Of a stretch of DNA of 63,382 bases, positions 59,723 through 63,382 are shown piece after piece. The notes below the pieces were generated by a model that worked only from the letters and a program-made list of their open reading frames with translations, did not search any database and was not told the origin of the DNA. Origin of the DNA: an uncultured Gammaproteobacteria bacterium. GTDB lineage: Bacteria; Pseudomonadota; Gammaproteobacteria; CAMYKB01. The stretch spans positions 1-63,382 of the forward strand of contig CAMYKB010000020.1 of the NCBI GenBank assembly GCA_947258875.1, given 5' to 3'. Both the position numbers and the translations under genes were made by a program. Numbering within the stretch: position 1 is the stretch's first letter; each line of letters begins with the position of its first letter.

Positions 59723-59900
59723 TAAAATGGAATGCCCAGATAGTTATCTAATATCTTACATGGTTATAGTGGTGTATTTTTACATATAAGTGCCGCGCAC
59801 GCATACCGTACCATGACTATTGGCCGTGTAGCTCTAATTATCGGGGGGCAGCGGGATAAACTTTAGCGCGTGTCGCCTGCTATTGGTGGCTGTGAAGTCG

Positions 59901-60335
59901 TCAAATATAATTCTTGATCCAGCTCAATAGGCCGCGTGTATCCATGGCGCCCGCCTGCCGCGCAACCTCCTGGGCATTTTTAAATACTACCAACGTGGGA
60001 ATACTACGAATTCCATAGCGGGTAGCTACAGCCTGTTCAGTTTCGGTATTAAGCTTGGCAAGACGTACCCCAGGCTCAAGTTGTGCGGCGGCTTGTTCAA
60101 ATGCGGGTGCCATCATCTTGCAAGGCCCGCACCACTGCGCCCAGAAGTCAACCACAACGGGGATATCGTTACGGGAGACATGCCGCTGGAAACTGTTGCT
60201 GTCCAGCTCAAGCGGTTGAGCTGTGAACAGTGGCTGCTTGCATTTCCCACACTTCGGGTCATCGCCGAGTTTAGAGGCGACAACACGGTTAGTGGCGCTG
60301 CAATGCGGGCAGACAATATGTGCCGGTGCGGTCAT
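59901..60335 (-). CDS. trxC: Thioredoxin TrxC (thioredoxin 2)
   Basis: 144 residues from ATG 60335 (MTAPAHIVCPHCSATNRV); the frame runs to 60368 but the family starts here. An N-terminal zinc ribbon with two CxxC pairs (CPHC and CGKC) precedes the thioredoxin fold, whose active site is FWAQWCGPCKMMAP. Reduces protein disulfides; in Escherichia coli the homologue responds to oxidative stress. Single gene upstream-flanked by mnhE. Confidence 0.95.
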   Translation of the reverse strand: MTAPAHIVCPHCSATNRVVASKLGDDPKCGKCKQPLFTAQPLELDSNSFQRHVSRNDIPVVVDFWAQWCGPCKMMAPAFEQAAAQLEPGVRLAKLNTETEQAVATRYGIRSIPTLVVFKNAQEVARQAGAMDTRGLLSWIKNYI

Positions 60336-60581
60336 TTTTAAAATCCTGTAAATCCGAGGTTGCTGCAAATATTGGGTTAAAGCGCTTCGATTTCAAGCAA
60401 TAGGCGTAATCAAGGCTATGTTTGGTTGTTAATTATTTCACATTTTATATGTAACTCAATCACCGCGAATAATATTTTGAGTGCCTAGGATAGCAGCAGC
60501 ATGAAATAACCGAATTATATGATAATTCTGCATAACGGAATATTTGATAACTCATAAACAGATAACAAGGAAGAATGAATC

Positions 60582-60827
60582 ATGCATACCTTTATAAAGT
60601 TCTCAGTACTGGCAGCCTGCCTCATTATAACGGGTGTCTCTTATGCTAACTGCCCTGTTGAGCTGGACGAGAACCATGCAATGGATTGCATCGTGATCGA
60701 GGGGGCGGGTGATGAGTATGTTGTAGAAGTACCCGTTGTTGACACCAAATATGCAACCGCTACGGTGATGGGTGATGGGCTGCAACATCAAGATATGTCA
60801 GACAGGAAACACATTAATTGTGAATGA
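60582..60827 (+). CDS. Small exported cysteine-containing protein
   Basis: 81 residues. Signal peptide KFSVLAACLIITGVSYA|NCPVEL. The mature part has three cysteines (NCPVEL, MDCIVIEG, HINCE) and an acidic character. No known family. AAGGAAG lies before the ATG. Its last 14 bases overlap the convergent thioesterase gene. Coding status rests on the signal peptide and ribosome-binding site. Confidence 0.65.
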   Translation: MHTFIKFSVLAACLIITGVSYANCPVELDENHAMDCIVIEGAGDEYVVEVPVVDTKYATATVMGDGLQHQDMSDRKHINCE

Positions 60828-61260
60828 CGAAACTGCCCTTGAACTCAACGGCAGTTTCGTTGTTATAAAGAACGTGTGCTGTTAACCAAAGCCGCGCGCG
60901 TCCTTTATCCTGAAAGGCTTCCAGTGCCGTATTGATCTGTTCTGGATATTCACTCGAACACATAATAGTAAAGTCACCTTTCACGGGCTTGTGATAGGTG
61001 ATTTCACCTTTATGAATCACGATATGCCCTGCCAGTCCAGCCTCCTGTAATCGGCTGTGCAGTAATGCCCAGCCTGCTACCGCGCAGATGGCATACAGGC
61101 TGCCGCCAAAGGCCGTGGATTTATGGTTTATGTTATTGGATAGCGGTGCGTGCAATGTTACGGCTTCGCCGTTATAGGATTCGACAGTCACACCCATATC
61201 TTTAGTGAGAGGGATTTGCTGGTGTAACAGCTCTTCGAGGGTCGATTTAGAAGCGCCCAT
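60814..61260 (-). CDS. Hotdog-fold thioesterase (YiiD C-terminal type)
   Basis: 148 residues from ATG 61260, whose A is the last base of the preceding stop. The sequence LHAPLSNNINHKSTAFGGSL and the partner EITYHKPVKGDF fit the putative thioesterase domain found at the C-terminus of YiiD. Active residues are not proven. Likely acts on acyl-CoA or acyl-ACP. Confidence 0.8.
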   Translation of the reverse strand: MGASKSTLEELLHQQIPLTKDMGVTVESYNGEAVTLHAPLSNNINHKSTAFGGSLYAICAVAGWALLHSRLQEAGLAGHIVIHKGEITYHKPVKGDFTIMCSSEYPEQINTALEAFQDKGRARLWLTAHVLYNNETAVEFKGSFVIHN

Positions 61261-62036
61261 CAATTTTGCCCGAATACCCGTTTAAGTAAATCGGTGGTTC
61301 TCCGGGCGGGGTCCTGCCTGATTTTTGCCTCCTCGATAGCCAGATAATGGAACACGCCCTCCATACCTTTCTGCACCACATGATTGGTCAGGTCGGCCTT
61401 GATATCGGGCACAAAGGGTAGTGATGTGTATTTGCCCATGGCCTTATCATAGCTGCGAACTGCCCCCACTTCCGCAAGACTGTTGTTCACTATAGGCTGC
61501 ATCTCCGCCGCCAATTGTGGCGACATCTTGTTTTGGAAGTAACGCGTTGCAGCATCGTCAGGGCCTTTGAAAAGCGCCTGCACATCACTCAGTGTCATTT
61601 GTGCAATGGCATTAATAAAGAGCTGCTTGGCGCGTGGCGTTGCGGCCTCGGCGGCTTCATTAAGTTTGAGTTCCAGATCACCCATCATGGAACCCATGCC
61701 GAACTGATCCAGTGTTGTCTTCACCGTTTTCAGGTTTTGCGGCAGCGGGATATGAATGCTGGGATCATTGTTGAATCCACCGCTGCGGCCCAGTTGCGTG
61801 ACCACATTGTCGGTGCCGACGCGCAGGGCTTCCTTGAGGCCGGCGCTGATATCGCTATCACTCAGCAGGGTCTGCGTTTGTGGTTGGCCGAGTATATCGC
61901 CCAGCAGCTCCTTACCCTGATCGAACCAGCCCGCATGGGCTGATATGCCGTAAGTCATGCCTGGAATGCACAATAACAAGGCACCGTATTTGAGTCGTTT
62001 CAGCATGTTGGGTGATTGCTTCAGGGTTAGTGGCAT
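61260..62036 (-). CDS. DUF4197 family exported protein
   Basis: 258 residues from ATG 62036, chosen for GGGAGG six bases upstream; ATG 62006 (MLKRLKYG) is an alternative closer to the signal peptide. Signal peptide then GWFDQGKELLGD. Helical body with IHIPLPQNLKTVKTTLDQFG and YTSLPFVPDIKADLTNHVVQ, the DUF4197 core. Periplasmic; function unknown. One-base coupling with the thioesterase gene. Confidence 0.85.
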   Translation of the reverse strand: MPLTLKQSPNMLKRLKYGALLLCIPGMTYGISAHAGWFDQGKELLGDILGQPQTQTLLSDSDISAGLKEALRVGTDNVVTQLGRSGGFNNDPSIHIPLPQNLKTVKTTLDQFGMGSMMGDLELKLNEAAEAATPRAKQLFINAIAQMTLSDVQALFKGPDDAATRYFQNKMSPQLAAEMQPIVNNSLAEVGAVRSYDKAMGKYTSLPFVPDIKADLTNHVVQKGMEGVFHYLAIEEAKIRQDPARRTTDLLKRVFGQN

Positions 62037-62063
62037 ATCAGGCCTCCCGGTTCGGTTTATCAA

Positions 62064-62492
62064 ATTGTACCAAGAACAGTGGCCGGTACGTTAGTTTCAG
62101 TGTAGTTACTGGGGAATGCGAGAGGCTGCTAAGTAGGGTGAATAAACCCGGTGTTATCCTGACCATAAATGGTTTTGACTCAGGCTATTCACCCCTGGTG
62201 TATTTAAAATAACTGTCCTGGATAGTTCTTTGGCTGGAAACGCTCGAACGATGGTGCGTGATGGAAAATGCTGGAATGAACAAATGGCTTAACAGGTTGA
62301 CTTTGGATCACAGTCGCTTGTTAGCCATTTAAAATGGTAGTAGCTCCTGTAATTAATACGACACTTATACATTTTTGTTTCATAACGCCTGAGTTCAGCA
62401 GCATTTGAGGCGACGCCCGTTGTTTGCTGTAGCAAAAATGGGTGGCGGGTCAAATGTCCGCTGCAACGATTTGTTGGGTACCAGCGCGCCGA
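62064..62492. other. Intergenic stretch without a recognisable feature
   Basis: About 430 bases between the DUF4197 gene and the metallo-beta-lactamase-fold gene. I see no gene, tRNA or clear terminator. It should contain the promoter of the DUF4197-thioesterase pair. Confidence 0.5.
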
Positions 62493-63382
62493 TCACCCGA
62501 CACCCAACATCTTTAGAAACCGTATCAACACTCTCGCTGGCAATGGCACTGGCTTGACGATTACGGTATCAGTCACGACTTCTTGCCGTTTGCCTTGGGT
62601 CTTAGTTAAGTCTGCACTGACCTCACTCAATATCTCGACGGGGAGAAGGAGGCTCGCTTCCTCTGGTTGATAGGTAGTACCCCGTTCGTAAACAACTGAA
62701 GGTGCTTTGGACATCTCAATGTGCGAACCCAGAATCGCAGATACTTCGTGACTCGAAGCGAATTGCACCAGTTTTTGTAGACTAGTCAGATATTCATCCC
62801 AATCCAAAACCGAAATTATTCCGGGATATATGGTGTCGCCGGTTAGCAACCATTTCGTGTGGGAATCGTAAACGGCTATACTTTCAGCCTGGTGACCTGG
62901 AATCGGGAAGATGCTCAATTTTCGGTTACCAAGATCGACAGTTCCAGATTCAGCTGAAGCTAAAAAACCATCGACGCCGTCTTGGTTTGGCTCCACCAGT
63001 GTCACATGCGGCATGCCCTTGAATTGAGCATCTGCGGCCTTGTGATCTCCATGACTGTGAGAATGAATGACTAGAATTTTTAACGGCTGGGATTGATCAG
63101 ACTTCCGCTTCTCAACGAGACCACGCACCGTTTCATAAAGGGGAAACTTCTCCGCCTCCTCAGTTGCCCCAGTGTCTTGAACTAGAACGGTATGCGTCCC
63201 GAACAATACGTAAATGAATGGCGCTTCATAGTCCACGCATTTGTTCTGCCGCAATACGTAGGTATCTTCGTCGAACTCGTAAGTTTCAATTGCGGGATCT
63301 TCATTAGTTGAACAATCCTGGGCTCCGTGTATCCAGCGGTGACTGGCGAGAGCGCCATTTCCACCTGCTGCATGAGCCAACG
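62493..63382 (-). CDS. Metallo-beta-lactamase-fold hydrolase (5' partial)
   Basis: At least 295 residues; the frame is still open at the right edge, so the N-terminus is missing. The metal-binding motif is HSHSHGDHKA, followed by PIPGHQAESIAVYD, LLTGDTIYPG and ILGSHIEMS, which supply the usual His and Asp ligands. The N-terminal part (DEDTYVLRQNKC) looks like an exported or cytosolic hydrolase; the substrate is not clear. The C-terminal tail after residue 250 is unusual for the fold. Confidence 0.85.
   Translation of the reverse strand, partial: LAHAAGGNGALASHRWIHGAQDCSTNEDPAIETYEFDEDTYVLRQNKCVDYEAPFIYVLFGTHTVLVQDTGATEEAEKFPLYETVRGLVEKRKSDQSQPLKILVIHSHSHGDHKAADAQFKGMPHVTLVEPNQDGVDGFLASAESGTVDLGNRKLSIFPIPGHQAESIAVYDSHTKWLLTGDTIYPGIISVLDWDEYLTSLQKLVQFASSHEVSAILGSHIEMSKAPSVVYERGTTYQPEEASLLLPVEILSEVSADLTKTQGKRQEVVTDTVIVKPVPLPARVLIRFLKMLGVG

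Overview
The window looks like chromosomal DNA of a gammaproteobacterium. The evidence is gene order. The block thiO - Fur-type regulator - fimT/fimU - pilVWX - pilY1 - pilY2-like - pilE - ispH - fkpB - lspA - ileS - ribF - murJ - rpsT - proB - obgE - rpmA - rplU - ispB follows the arrangement I know from Pseudomonas. thiS-thiG-trmB and gmk-rpoZ-spoT-recG are also typical gammaproteobacterial clusters. I cannot name the genus; the Mrp-type antiporter cluster and the giant Ig-repeat adhesin suggest an environmental, possibly halotolerant or alkalitolerant, relative rather than a pseudomonad.

Layout. 1-7.7 kb: 3' part of a giant surface protein (Ig-like repeats, SdrD-like and DUF11-like domains, OmpA-like segment, internal signal-peptide-like segment, C-terminal beta-barrel). 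7.8-9.9 kb: trmB, thiG, thiS (minus strand) and tRNA-Gly. 10-13 kb: three tandem FHA-domain paralogues and an EEP-family phosphoesterase. 13-14.7 kb: thiO and an Irr-like Fur-family regulator. 15-23.1 kb: type IV pilus minor pilin operon with tRNA-Thr between fimT and fimU. 23.3-31.2 kb: ispH, fkpB, lspA, ileS, ribF, murJ, interrupted by a frameshifted GxxExxY gene and short dispersed repeats. 31.3-36.3 kb: rpsT, proB, obgE, rpmA, rplU, ispB, tRNA-Pro. 36.3-41.2 kb: accessory stretch with an 800-base gene-poor segment, two exported proteins of unknown role and a glycine-rich membrane protein. 41.4-49 kb: gmk, rpoZ, spoT, ridA, recG, nfi, CHAD protein. 49-52.5 kb: folE, a two-gene ABC exporter, a Rieske protein, an NTF2-like protein. 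52.5-59.7 kb: a nine-gene-plus Mrp-like cation/proton antiporter operon with three D-type subunits and no full MrpA. 59.9-63.4 kb: trxC, small exported protein, thioesterase, DUF4197 protein, and a metallo-beta-lactamase-fold protein cut by the window edge.

The core functions are isoprenoid synthesis (ispH, ispB), thiamine thiazole synthesis (thiO, thiS, thiG), translation and stringent response. The accessory functions concern the cell surface (giant adhesin, pili, large exported Ig protein) and ion homeostasis. The items most worth a second look are the internal signal-peptide-like segment of the giant adhesin, a hairpin that exactly covers the fimT ribosome-binding site, the repeat-flanked GxxExxY pseudogene inside ribF-ileS, the probable AUA start in the antiporter operon, the MrpA-less three-D-subunit antiporter, and an orphan intrinsic terminator near 32.1 kb. 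All calls come from reading sequence and translations; no database search was possible.
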